Part shown: positions 44,616-52,612 of the stretch, piece by piece
Numbering within the stretch: position 1 is the first letter of the stretch
How the letters are laid out: every line of letters begins with the position of its first letter
Origin: DATAVB01 sp040414495
Lineage (GTDB): Bacteria > Actinomycetota > Actinomycetes > Mycobacteriales > QHCD01
DNA length: 64,000 nt
NCBI GenBank assembly: GCA_040414495.1
Contig: JBEDUI010000083.1
Location: forward strand, 103,004 to 167,003
Direction of reading: 5' to 3'
Made by a program: the position numbers and the translations under genes
Notes under the pieces: model-generated
What the model was told of the DNA's origin: nothing
What the model saw: the letters and a program-made list of their open reading frames with translations, nothing else
Database searches by the model: none

Positions 44616-45673
44616 GACGTTGCGCCGATCCTCCGGGTGATCGCCTCCGCCGGCCCGGACCGATGCGCGGCCGAAATGCGCCCGCGAACCTCGTCGGTGG
44701 ACGCGGCCAGGCCAACTACGCTGATCGGCAACCAGCAGGCCGACGTGTGCCCCGGCCCGATCGGCTCAAGCGGCGGGACCTGCACCAAACAACGGTCCAT
44801 GACGTACCGGCAGCGCGGGTGGAATGCACATCCAGGCGGAACCATGATCAGGCTGGGCGGCTGACCGGGAATGGGTTTGAGTCGTTCTTTGACTCCAGTA
44901 GAGCCCGGAATCGACTCCAGCAGACCCGTTGTGTACGGGTGGTGTGGGTTGTAATAAATGCTGCGGCGGTCGGCGACCTCGACTGCCTTCCCCGCGTACA
45001 TCACCATCACCTCGTCGGCGATGTCGGCGATCACCCCTAGATCGTGGGTGATCATGATCAGCGCGGTGCCGGTCTCCCGCTGCAACCGGATCATCAGGTC
45101 GATGATCTGTGCCTGCACGGTCGCGTCGAGCGCGGTGGTGGGCTCGTCGGCAATGATCAGCGTAGGGTGCAGCGCGAGCGCCATGGCGATCATCGCCCGC
45201 TGCCGCATTCCGCCGGAGAACTCGTGCGGATAGTCGTCGACCCGGCTTTCTGGCCGCGGAATCCCGACCTGTCCCAGCAGGTCGATCGCCCTGCGTCTGG
45301 CCGCCGCCCGGCTGATGTCCTCGTGCGCCTGGATCATCTCCACGATCTGCCAACCCACGCGGTACAGCGGATGCAGGCTGGAGAGCGGGTCCTGGAAGAT
45401 CGCGGAGATCTGGGCGCCGCGAATATGGCGCAATTCCTCATTGCTCATCGTCAACAGGTCACGCCCGCCGAATAACGCGGTCCCGGAGACCCGGCCACCC
45501 GGGGTCAGTCCCAACAGCGCCTGCGTACAGACCGTTTTTCCTGACCCCGACTCGCCGACGATTCCTAATGTGCGACCCGGTTCAACCGAGAATGAGACCC
45601 CGCGGACGGCCTCGACGACGCCGTCCGCGGTCGGAAATGACACCGTGAGGTCCGAGACCTCCAGCAGAGCCAT
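44612..45673 (-). CDS. Oligopeptide-type ABC importer 3, ATP-binding protein (OppD-like)
   Basis: 353 aa. Walker A GESGSGKT, Q-loop AIFQDPLSSLHPL, signature FSGGMRQR, Walker B LIIADEPTTALD; oligo_HPY segment CAFHPRCRYVMDRC. ATG 45673 begins 2 nt after the binding-protein stop and gives the family start ALLEVSDLTVSF; the frame extends to 45838 inside the upstream gene. The C-terminal tail after the HPY domain is longer than usual. Confidence 0.94.
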   Translation of the reverse strand: MALLEVSDLTVSFPTADGVVEAVRGVSFSVEPGRTLGIVGESGSGKTVCTQALLGLTPGGRVSGTALFGGRDLLTMSNEELRHIRGAQISAIFQDPLSSLHPLYRVGWQIVEMIQAHEDISRAAARRRAIDLLGQVGIPRPESRVDDYPHEFSGGMRQRAMIAMALALHPTLIIADEPTTALDATVQAQIIDLMIRLQRETGTALIMITHDLGVIADIADEVMVMYAGKAVEVADRRSIYYNPHHPYTTGLLESIPGSTGVKERLKPIPGQPPSLIMVPPGCAFHPRCRYVMDRCLVQVPPLEPIGPGHTSACWLPISVVGLAASTDEVRGRISAAHRSGPAEAITRRIGATS

Positions 45674-45675
45674 TG

Positions 45676-47508
45676 TCAGCTGCTCGGGTTGAGCCAGATC
45701 TGGGTGATGTCGTAGTTGATCGAGAATGGCGATTCGATCGCGTTGTGCACTCGGGTCGACCGGAACAGCGGCGTCGACTGGGTCTGGAACGGCACGATCT
45801 GCGCGTCGTTCATGATCTGCACGTCGGCCTGATGCCACAGGCTGGCGGCCTCGCTCTGGCTGCTGGCCGACAGCGCGCGGTCGATCAGCGAGTTGACCTT
45901 GGGGCTGTTGTAGTCGCCCCAGTCGGTCGAACCAGGACCGTATCCGCGTCCGTCAAAGAGCGGCTCGATGATCGTACGGCCGTTGTTGCCGAACCAGTCG
46001 GGCACCCAACCGGGCTCGGAGATGTCCCACACACCGGACTTCGCCGCGGTGGGGTCGGACAGGTACTTGCCGTAGTAGTCCGACGCGGCCGATGGCGTGC
46101 CGGTGACCGTGATGCCGCACTTCCGCAAATCCGCCTGCACCGACTGGAAAACGGCCGGGTGCTTGCCGGACGTGCGGTAAACGTCCTTGAGCACGAGCCC
46201 ATTGGGATAACCAGCCGACGCGAGCATCGACTTGCACTTTGCCGCGTCACCGCGGTTGCCGGATGTCGGGTACGGGTCGAACTTCTGGTAACCGATGTTG
46301 TTAGGCGGGATCACCTGACCCAGTGGCGTATTGAGAGTCGGGCCACCGTAGATCTGCCCCAACGCCACCTTGTCGATGGCGTATTCGATGGCCTGCCGCA
46401 CCTTCAGCTTCGCCAACGCGCCGTTGTTGTTCGGGCTCTGCAGGTTGAAGACCAGGAATGGGTTGGTGTCGAAGTTGGGATAAATCCCGAGCCGGGCGTC
46501 ATTCGACGCGCGCAACGTCGGGACATCGGCCGTGGGCACCGTGGTGTCCCACTCCATGTCCGCCGTTCCGGCCGCGATTTGCTGCTGTACGCCGTTCTCG
46601 TCCGGTCCGAGTGTGACCTGGATGGTGTTGACGTACTGATGACGAATCGGGTCGGAGGACTGCTGCCAGGCCGGGTTGTGCTGCAGAACAATGGACTGGT
46701 TAGGCACGTATGTGGTGATCTCGTACGGCCCGTCAGACAGCGTGTGCTGCCGGAACTGCGCGGAGTCCGGCAGGTAATTCAGGTATTCCTGGGGAGCTGC
46801 CGAGGTGAACGGCAACGTCAGGATGTTCAGGAAGTCGATGGCGGGCCGGACGAGCGTGAACTGGATCGTCTCGGGGCCGGTCGCCTTGACGCCAGAGATC
46901 TGGTTCGACGTCATGTATTGCTTGAATGCCGCAACCGTCGGCGTCACCTTGGCGAAGTTGGTGCAGTAGGTGTCCATGCCCGCGATGACGCCCTCGAAGT
47001 AGCCAGGCGCGCCGACCGAGTTCTGCGTCGGGTTGCACAGCCGCTTGAAACCGAGCACGAAGTCCTGCGCGGTCACCTGCCGCGGCGGGGAGGTATTCCA
47101 CATCACGCCGTTACGGATGTGAATCGTGTACGTCAGGCCGTTCGAACTGATCCCGCCGTTGGGTTTGGTCGGTATCTCAGTCGCCGCGTCCGCGGTCGGC
47201 GTAGTTGCCGTCTTCAGGTTCGTGGATGCCGGGTACGAGAACAGCTGGCGGGCGAAGGCGCGCTCCAACGTATAGGAGACTGTGTAATACGCCGCAGCCG
47301 TGTCCAGGTGGTCGACATCTGCGTTTCCGACGATGCGTAACGTGCCGCCCTTAGTGGGCTGGCCGGTTGCATTGACATTTGCCTTTTGGGTTGCGCCGCT
47401 GCTGGGGGTCGACTGCGCGCTTGTGCCTCCGCCACCACCGCACGCTGCCGCCGCCACAATGATCACTGCCGCGCCGGACAGTGCTTGCAGACATCGTCGT
47501 CCGCCCAT
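45676..47508 (-). CDS. Oligopeptide-type ABC importer 3, substrate-binding lipoprotein
   Basis: 610 aa SBP_bac_5 family. Unlike the other two importers, it uses a Sec-type signal with no twin arginine in the classical position and a lipobox ending AAAC (C23), then a Gly/Ser/Thr spacer. The family stretch QAIEYAIDKVALGQIYGGP and the C-terminal WHQADVQIMNDAQIVPF are visible. ATG 47508 is 9 nt after GGAGGC. First gene of operon 3, followed by D, F, C, B. Confidence 0.94.
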   Translation of the reverse strand: MGGRRCLQALSGAAVIIVAAAACGGGGGTSAQSTPSSGATQKANVNATGQPTKGGTLRIVGNADVDHLDTAAAYYTVSYTLERAFARQLFSYPASTNLKTATTPTADAATEIPTKPNGGISSNGLTYTIHIRNGVMWNTSPPRQVTAQDFVLGFKRLCNPTQNSVGAPGYFEGVIAGMDTYCTNFAKVTPTVAAFKQYMTSNQISGVKATGPETIQFTLVRPAIDFLNILTLPFTSAAPQEYLNYLPDSAQFRQHTLSDGPYEITTYVPNQSIVLQHNPAWQQSSDPIRHQYVNTIQVTLGPDENGVQQQIAAGTADMEWDTTVPTADVPTLRASNDARLGIYPNFDTNPFLVFNLQSPNNNGALAKLKVRQAIEYAIDKVALGQIYGGPTLNTPLGQVIPPNNIGYQKFDPYPTSGNRGDAAKCKSMLASAGYPNGLVLKDVYRTSGKHPAVFQSVQADLRKCGITVTGTPSAASDYYGKYLSDPTAAKSGVWDISEPGWVPDWFGNNGRTIIEPLFDGRGYGPGSTDWGDYNSPKVNSLIDRALSASSQSEAASLWHQADVQIMNDAQIVPFQTQSTPLFRSTRVHNAIESPFSINYDITQIWLNPSS

Positions 47509-47654
47509 GATGACACGCCTCCATGACGCTGTGATGGGAGCCGGGTCAGGCGGGATAGATCTCGTCGAGGTACCGGAATTCTCTCGCCGTCCGGCCCCGG
47601 TTTGACGCTACGCGCCAGGTTCCGGGGTGCCAGGACGGATGCTAGTTTGTTGCG

Positions 47655-47709
47655 AACGCGTTACTCTGGGAAAATGCAACCGCCCCGGATTGGCTATCCA
47701 AAGCGCTTT
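47655..47709 (-). promoter_or_regulatory. LacI-type operator candidates upstream of importer 3
   Basis: AAAGCGCTTT (47700-47709) is a perfect 10-bp palindrome centred on CG and shares AGCGCTT with the importer 1 operator. A second palindrome AACGCGTT (47655-47662) lies 46 bp nearer the gene. I could not place a -35/-10 pair with confidence. Regulation by a LacI-family protein is inferred from pattern. Confidence 0.45.
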
Positions 47710-48240
47710 ATTTCCTGAGAAAGTCGTTTGATCGCGCTGCGATCCATCTCAGCGGCTGCCGGTCACGCCTGCATGATCTGGCGTATTTGGGGTAGGTCAG
47801 GATCCGGCCGGTGATGCTGGCCGACGCGCAGTGTCCTGATTGGAGGGTCGCTCAAGGCGCGCTCAATAGATTCCCAAGTCGGTGTGCATTCGCATCGCGA
47901 TTTGCTACACCGAACATCTGCCGAATCCGTTCCGTTGCTAGGATCGCGATTACTACAACCGCGCCGCCGTGACTGAGTCCTGGTACAACACACCTCGTGA
48001 TTTTGTCGAATCAATGTCTCCTCGGGATTCCATGAGGTGGGTCGACATTGGCCTGTAATGCACGGAAGTGCCCGGCCTACTTGGCAAACTTGGGTTGCGG
48101 GGCTAGGAGGTGTGTCTGAATTTCTCGGCTTGCTGCGCAGAGCCAGACAACTGGCCTGCTCTGATCCGCTATCCCGACGGCTGACACACGCACACGCCGC
48201 GCCCGGCGGCTGGGACCCGCGGCCCCGCGGCCCCGACGGC
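47710..48240. other. Gene-free region between importer 3 and HNH remnant
   Basis: About 530 bp where no frame shows family features, a convincing start or a strong hairpin. Probably the eroded edge of the accessory patch that follows. Confidence 0.4.
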
Positions 48241-48242
48241 CG

Positions 48243-48500
48243 GCGTTGTCGTCGGACGGCCGGGATCGCTTATGTGGCGCGGATTGTGACGATTTGATGA
48301 CCTATGGCAATTCTTTCCTGAGTGGCTCCTCTCCCGGCCAGAATTGTCATAAGCCACAAGTCACCGTGACAATCGCGCTGGATGACCTGCGCGGCAAGCA
48401 CGATGGCCGATCGCAGACAGAAGCCGGGGCACCCGCCGCCTGGTGCCAAACACATCACGTCAGACACTGGGTCATGGCGGACCCACATCCTTAAACAAGG
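48243..48500 (+). pseudogene. Internally deleted copy of the DUF222/HNH gene and its 5' flank
   Basis: Three blocks match the 33.2-34.7 kb locus in inverse orientation. The 5' flank (GGGATCGCTTATGTGGCGCG region, 48263-48323) comes first, then QVTVTIALDDLRGK (48360-48401), then APAAWCQTHHVRHW (48430-48471). Most of the DUF222 domain and the rest of the HNH domain are missing, and the frame ends soon after. The joins are clean, as expected from deletions rather than gradual decay. Not functional. Confidence 0.75.
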
Positions 48501-48510
48501 TAATGCTTCG

Positions 48511-48699
48511 TTAGTGTGTACCGCTCATGTCGGCCTGTCGGTGCCGGCTCACGATGCTGCCGGCGGGCAGAAACCCTAGCCGGCGTAGGCAATGCCCGCA
48601 GTAGGCGCGCGGCTGGTCGCCTGGCCGGCGAACGATGTAGACGGTGCTGTGTGCGTTGTGGCAGCGGTGGCAGTACAGCCAGCCGGCCGGGCTCACCAC
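48511..48699 (-). CDS. Zinc-ribbon miniprotein B
   Basis: 62 aa. CHRC (residues 10-13) and CGHC (34-37) form a probable four-cysteine zinc ribbon, with basic surroundings (VRRPGDQPRAY, LRRLGF). The GTG start overlaps the stop of the upstream small gene by 4 bp (GTGA). I do not recognise a named family; similar miniproteins are common in actinobacterial mobile regions. Coding status rests on the overlap and the spaced cysteines. Confidence 0.5.
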   Translation of the reverse strand: MVSPAGWLYCHRCHNAHSTVYIVRRPGDQPRAYCGHCLRRLGFLPAGSIVSRHRQADMSGTH

Positions 48700-48923
48700 G
48701 CGCGCCTACCGAGCCGCGAGCGGATCGCGTCGAGTCGTTGGCGTAGCCGGCTCTTGCGTAGCTCTAGCACGATGTCGGCGTGTGTCTGGCACAGCCAGAC
48801 CTGACCGGCGGGGAGCGCCAACAGATGTGTGCCGGGTGCGCAGCAGCGGCGGGCTGCGCACCCGGCGGGCGGCGCGGCGACGGTGACGCGTCTGTGTCGG
48901 GCTGTGGGCCGGGTGCGCAGCAT
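48693..48923 (-). CDS. Zinc-binding-like miniprotein A
   Basis: 76 aa. C22, C27 and C28, then GTHLLALPAGQVWLCQTHAD (C45, H48) suggest a metal site. A helical basic tail ELRKSRLRQRLDAIRSRLG follows. ATG 48923. It is divergent from the XRE-type regulator with a palindrome between them, and coupled to the next small gene. Function unknown. Confidence 0.5.
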   Translation of the reverse strand: MLRTRPTARHRRVTVAAPPAGCAARRCCAPGTHLLALPAGQVWLCQTHADIVLELRKSRLRQRLDAIRSRLGRRAW

Positions 48924-48970
48924 GTGATTAGCCTGTCGCCGAGGGTGGCACTGGGCACAGTCCGCTGCGG

Positions 48971-48989
48971 GTATATCACCGTGAGATAC
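48971..48989. promoter_or_regulatory. Palindromic operator candidate between divergent genes
   Basis: GTATATCAC (48971-48979) and GTGAGATAC (48981-48989) pair at 8 of 9 positions around one central base, 8 bp before the XRE-type start. An autoregulatory site of that regulator, also covering the small zinc-protein operon, is a natural reading. Confidence 0.5.
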
Positions 48990-48997
48990 TTCCGGGT

Positions 48998-49809
48998 GTG
49001 GTCAGCAACGGGTACGAGCCGGTCGTGATCCCGGTGTGGGCCTGGCACCGGGCCGATACGCGCGCGATTCTGGCGGCGCGTGATGTGGGCGCGTTGTTTC
49101 GATTCGCCAGCCATTACGGCGGCGCGTCTCAGTCGCGGATAGCGACCGCATGCGGACTGTCGCAGGGCCGAGTTAATGAGGTGGTGAACGGTCGGCGGGC
49201 GATGACCAGGTTGGACGTATTGACCCGTATCGCCGATGGGCTCGGCATGCCGGATGAGTCGCGTACCGAGTTCGGATTAGCGCCGCGTTTCGCCGGCCGG
49301 GAACGGGTGCAGGTTTTTCCGTCTCAGGATTCGATAGTTGACGAATCCGCCGCGCCGCGCAATCGGCGTCGAGTATTGACATTCTGGCCGTGCGCGGGCT
49401 CGGCATTATCGGGCTGAATAATTCGCTGCTGCGCGCCACCGTGGTTAGCCGACCGGAAACGACGTTGCGGGTGTTGTTGCTGCATCCTGATTCTGATGCG
49501 GCGGCCCGCCGGGCAGCCGAGATCGGGGAGACGGCCGAGCAGATGGCGACCGGTATTCGCGTCGCCGAGGCAAGTTTGCGGGCGCTGGCCGATCAGGGCG
49601 GAAAGGTCGAGTTGTATTTCTATTCAACGTTGGCGGTGTGGCGTATCGCTGCGGTCGATTCGGTGCTGTATGTGTCGTCATTCGATACGAAATGGGAGGG
49701 GCACGAAAGCCAGATAACCAAAATTGTGGGCAGTCCCGGCGGCGCATTATACGCCGGTTTTCATCGCATGCTCACTGAGTTGTTCGCCACGTCCGCGCGT
49801 GTCCTCTAG
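48998..49809 (+). pseudogene. XRE-type regulator with DUF5919-like domain, frameshifted
   Basis: The first frame (48998-49417) has a helix-turn-helix (SQSRIATACGLSQGRVNEVV) and reaches VFPSQDSIVDE. The sequence then makes sense only in another frame: IRRAAQSASIDILAVRGLGI, continuing to GHESQITKIVGSPGGALYAG and stopping at 49809. In intact relatives the two halves are one protein. One base is missing near 49340-49346, or two are extra. It may be a real inactivation, a sequencing error or, less likely, programmed slippage. Confidence 0.72.
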
Positions 49810-49826
49810 CCAGGGAGAGATTGCCC

Positions 49827-50390
49827 ATGATCGAAGCGGAATTGAAAGCTGACGTGCACAACCCGCAGCATGTCGCCAGCATTCTTAGGCAATGGGCGGC
49901 CGAGGATACGGTGATTTACCGGGATACCTATTACGAGCTACCCGGCCGTGAGCTTGATTCATCAGGCCGAGAGCTGCGGCTCCGCACGATTTCCGGCGCA
50001 ACGACCCGACACGTATTGACTTATAAGGAACCGCCAGTCGACACCGAATCACAGAGTAAACCAGAATATGAGACGGAAATAGTGGACCGATCGGTGCTGG
50101 CACACATGTTTTCCGGTATTGGCTTGGTCGAGGATATCGCGTTCGAAAAGCATTGCCGCAACTACCGGTTTCACCGCGACGGGCGCGATTTCCTGGCAAC
50201 GCTAGTGCAGGTACCGGAAATTGACGATTCTACGTTTATCGAACTGGAAACCATGGTGCCGGCTAGTGATGACGTACCAGCCGCGTTGGACGCGATCAAG
50301 GGCGTATTTCTCGAGTTGGGTATTGACCCCGCGACGGAACTAAACGGCCGGTATTACCAAGATATGGTGACCGAGCATCGTTCGCTCTAA
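49827..50390 (+). CDS. CYTH domain protein (class IV adenylate cyclase-like)
   Basis: 187 aa. The N-terminal EAELK fits the ExExK signature of CYTH phosphohydrolases/cyclases. Further charged strands are visible (RELRLRTISG, LTYKEPP, ETEIVD, FIELETM), and a C-terminal YYQDM. Members act on triphosphate substrates: adenylate cyclase, thiamine triphosphatase or polyphosphatase. It is 17 bp after the XRE-type regulator with GGGAGAG upstream and probably shares its transcript. Confidence 0.85.
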   Translation: MIEAELKADVHNPQHVASILRQWAAEDTVIYRDTYYELPGRELDSSGRELRLRTISGATTRHVLTYKEPPVDTESQSKPEYETEIVDRSVLAHMFSGIGLVEDIAFEKHCRNYRFHRDGRDFLATLVQVPEIDDSTFIELETMVPASDDVPAALDAIKGVFLELGIDPATELNGRYYQDMVTEHRSL

Positions 50391-50430
50391 CGAACCATCC
50401 TCGCAATATCGCAAGGATGGGCCGTTAGAG
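50385..50430 (+). terminator. Two-part hairpin terminator after the CYTH gene
   Basis: Outer arms CTCTAACG (50385-50392) / CGTTAGAG (50423-50430) and inner arms CCATCCT (50395-50401) / AGGATGG (50414-50420) form a 15-bp stem with a small bulge and a 12-nt loop. The outer arm includes the CYTH stop codon. Confidence 0.8.
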
Positions 50431-50738
50431 CGTTGCTACTACGCGGTTTCGGCAGAGTGACCGCGCAGAACGCGGCCGGTCGGGGGCACCGCGAGCGCCT
50501 CGCGTAGCTCGGAGCGGAATGTGGTGCGGTTGTATTCGAAATCGTCTTGACGCGCGGACACGACGCCCTATTGCCCGCACTGCGACGTGCGCGCCGAGGC
50601 GAAACCGGACGGCGCGGGTCGGTGGATTGTCGAAATCGAACACAAGTCGGGATGCCCGGTCGGGCCAAGCTGGGACGCGCTAGACGGGGCGTAAACGCCC
50701 GAAACCGCTGAAATGTGATCCCTTTAGCATGCGAATTC
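50431..50738. other. Short region with possible coding remnants
   Basis: Between the CYTH terminator and the nucleotidyltransferase 3' end. It holds a plus-strand open stretch (50551-50694) that looks like part of a zinc-binding protein, and an overlapping minus-strand frame of 40 codons (50439-50561, GTG start). Neither can be fully supported. Confidence 0.4.
50551..50694 (+). pseudogene. Remnant of a small zinc-binding protein
   Basis: The stretch reads TTPYCPHCDVRAEAKPDG, then GRWIVEIEHKSGCPVG, ending in TAA. CPHC, and later H and C, fit a zinc finger. It is preceded in frame by a stop at 50548 and has no usable early start, so it is likely a broken gene. An overlapping minus-strand frame could instead be real. 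Confidence 0.25.
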
Positions 50739-51527
50739 TCACAGCCGCACGCTTTCTTCGATGACCCGGTCGATGAGATTGCAGCCGGCGAGGCCATCGC
50801 CGGCCGTAAACGCGATGGTCTCGTCGCCGAGCCGCCAGGCCTTCGCCCGGGCCAGCAGGGCCGAGTATTCGGGGAAATGCCCGGCGGTGTAATCGGCCGA
50901 ATTGGTCTTGGAGATGATGGCGCCAGTGGCGATCGTGTAGTGAAGTCGTCCAGGACCGGTGAGGGCATGGGCCATCACCGCGGCCGGGAGCGGCGCGTCC
51001 GGCGCACGCTCGCTGAGCCGATTTCGCGCGTGCGCCGCCCACTCGTGCCAATAGGTCTGCAGGTTTTGCAGATTCCAGTCATGCAGCCATTGCGGATCTG
51101 GGCCAGCACCCAGTTCCGCGGCCGCCGGTCCAGAGATCGTGATGCCGTGCCGGTCCAGGATCGCCCACATTACGGGAGCCGGAATGTGGCCGGTGCGGCG
51201 GAATTGCCCCTCCACCGCGCTCGGAAAGCCCGCGGACGCCGGGGCCGGGACCTGTCCGATCTGGTCCTGACGGACGTAGAGCGCGTCGGTGTACGGCGTG
51301 TGCTGCGTCTTGATATGCAACTCAGCCAGGGCATCTAGATCGTTGTCGTCAACGTCGCCCGCGGTGGTGATGAGAATGTCAAGGTCGCTTCTTCCTGGCC
51401 GCCAGTCATCGAGTGCGGCCGACCCGGTCAGATAAACGCCCTGAGCCAGACCGGGAAGCATCGAGTCGAGCAGGTCCAGGTACGTCCTCAGCGCAACCTC
51501 AGCCTCGCTGGGCAAGTTCGTGTCCAC
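50739..51527 (-). CDS. Aminoglycoside nucleotidyltransferase-like protein (AadA-type fold)
   Basis: 262 aa. The Pol-beta nucleotidyltransferase motif is VYLTGSAALDDWRPGRSDLD (about residues 31-50), with the two metal-binding aspartates in SDLD. The C-terminal helical domain resembles the ANT(3'')/DUF4111 group. It could adenylylate spectinomycin/streptomycin or a related substrate. It begins 17 bp after the GNAT gene and is last of the six co-directional resistance-type genes. Actual resistance is not shown. Confidence 0.8.
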   Translation of the reverse strand: MDTNLPSEAEVALRTYLDLLDSMLPGLAQGVYLTGSAALDDWRPGRSDLDILITTAGDVDDNDLDALAELHIKTQHTPYTDALYVRQDQIGQVPAPASAGFPSAVEGQFRRTGHIPAPVMWAILDRHGITISGPAAAELGAGPDPQWLHDWNLQNLQTYWHEWAAHARNRLSERAPDAPLPAAVMAHALTGPGRLHYTIATGAIISKTNSADYTAGHFPEYSALLARAKAWRLGDETIAFTAGDGLAGCNLIDRVIEESVRL

Positions 51528-51544
51528 AGTAGGAACATACGGCC

Positions 51545-51979
51545 CTAGACCTCCTTGCAGTAGACGTGGGAGGTCTTCGTCCGCTGGTATCCGATTGCCT
51601 CATAGAACGGGTGAGACTCGGTGCGCGCGGCATTTGAACGAACGACAACGGTGTGAAGGCCGTGCTCTCGGGCCCACTCTTCGGCGGCGTTCACCAGAGC
51701 GCGGCCGAGGCCGGACCGGCGGGCGGTTGAATCGACGACCAGGCCGGTGATTTCGACGCGTTCATCCACCTCCAGGGCCACCCTCCGTTCGACACCTATG
51801 TAGCCGCCGATGCCGGAGTCGGCCGTTATCGCGACCAGCACCTGCTGGGTCGCCGAATTCAGAATGGCCGCCAGCCGGTTGGTCACCGCGTCAAGGTCGC
51901 TCGGATAACCGAGCTGGGCCAGCAGCCCGGTTATCTGCTCGGCGTCGGCGGCCCGTATCGGACGTATCACTGCATTCAA
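51545..51979 (-). CDS. GNAT family N-acetyltransferase
   Basis: 144 aa GNAT fold. VEITGLVVDSTARRSGLG carries the acetyl-CoA pyrophosphate loop, and the C-terminal HPFYEAIGYQR is typical. Similar small GNATs include aminoglycoside 6'-acetyltransferases, but many have other substrates. It follows vanX by 30 bp in the same direction, so it may be transcribed with the van genes. Confidence 0.85.
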   Translation of the reverse strand: MNAVIRPIRAADAEQITGLLAQLGYPSDLDAVTNRLAAILNSATQQVLVAITADSGIGGYIGVERRVALEVDERVEITGLVVDSTARRSGLGRALVNAAEEWAREHGLHTVVVRSNAARTESHPFYEAIGYQRTKTSHVYCKEV

Positions 51980-52009
51980 CGTGTTGACACTTTCTCTGAG
52001 ATGACTCGA

Positions 52010-52612
52010 CTACGTGATGGGAAAATCGAAGTAGGTGTCCGGGTAAGGTTCGTCCTGCAGCGTGTAATGCCACCACTCGCGCTCGTATGCACTGAACCCG
52101 CAGGCCTCCATGACAGAACGAAGGCACTGACGGTTCGTCGCTTCGGCCTGCGTGATCCCGGTGGCTCCATGGTGTGAGATTAAGTCCATCAGGTCATGGT
52201 CGCCACCCATGAGAGCAAGTTCACCGGTCGCCAAATGATAGAACGTCAAGTCCACGGTGCTGCCGCGACTGTGGCCCGACCTCGCGGCCACATATCCCCG
52301 CTCAAACATTTCGGCCCGGTCAATATTCGGATAATGCCGCGGCTTCGTCCGCCCGTCCTCCGGTTGTTTCGACCAGCGCAGGAAGCAATCTACGGCGCGT
52401 TGCGGGCGGTAACCATCCCACAGCAACAACCCAAAGCCCAGGGATGCGGCTTTGTCTCGCGCGTTTTCCAGCGCCCCGCACAACGCCCTCGTGCCGACAA
52501 TTCGATTCGCGAGATATCCCTCCACCGGCTTGCCGGTAAAGTTGTCCCAGGTGGCGTACTTGGCATCCCAGCGTATTCCGGATACAAGCTCGTCCACATA
52601 AGGCAACGTCAT
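52010..52612 (-). CDS. vanX: D-alanyl-D-alanine dipeptidase VanX
   Basis: 200 aa. Zinc and catalytic residues are visible in SGHSRGSTVDLT (His and Asp) and EREWWHY (Glu and His), and the substrate arginine in WDGYRPQRA. VanX hydrolyses D-Ala-D-Ala in the cytoplasm so that only D-Ala-D-Lac enters peptidoglycan precursors. The ATG overlaps the vanA stop by 4 bp. Confidence 0.96.
   Translation of the reverse strand: MTLPYVDELVSGIRWDAKYATWDNFTGKPVEGYLANRIVGTRALCGALENARDKAASLGFGLLLWDGYRPQRAVDCFLRWSKQPEDGRTKPRHYPNIDRAEMFERGYVAARSGHSRGSTVDLTFYHLATGELALMGGDHDLMDLISHHGATGITQAEATNRQCLRSVMEACGFSAYEREWWHYTLQDEPYPDTYFDFPIT

Noticed and set aside
47763..48014. Minus-strand 83-codon frame upstream of importer 3
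   Set aside because: No start signal and random composition; nothing ties it to neighbours.
50387..50968. Minus-strand 193-codon frame overlapping the nucleotidyltransferase 3' end
   Set aside because: Pro/Arg-rich, lies in a different frame over a real gene, and crosses the CYTH terminator hairpin.
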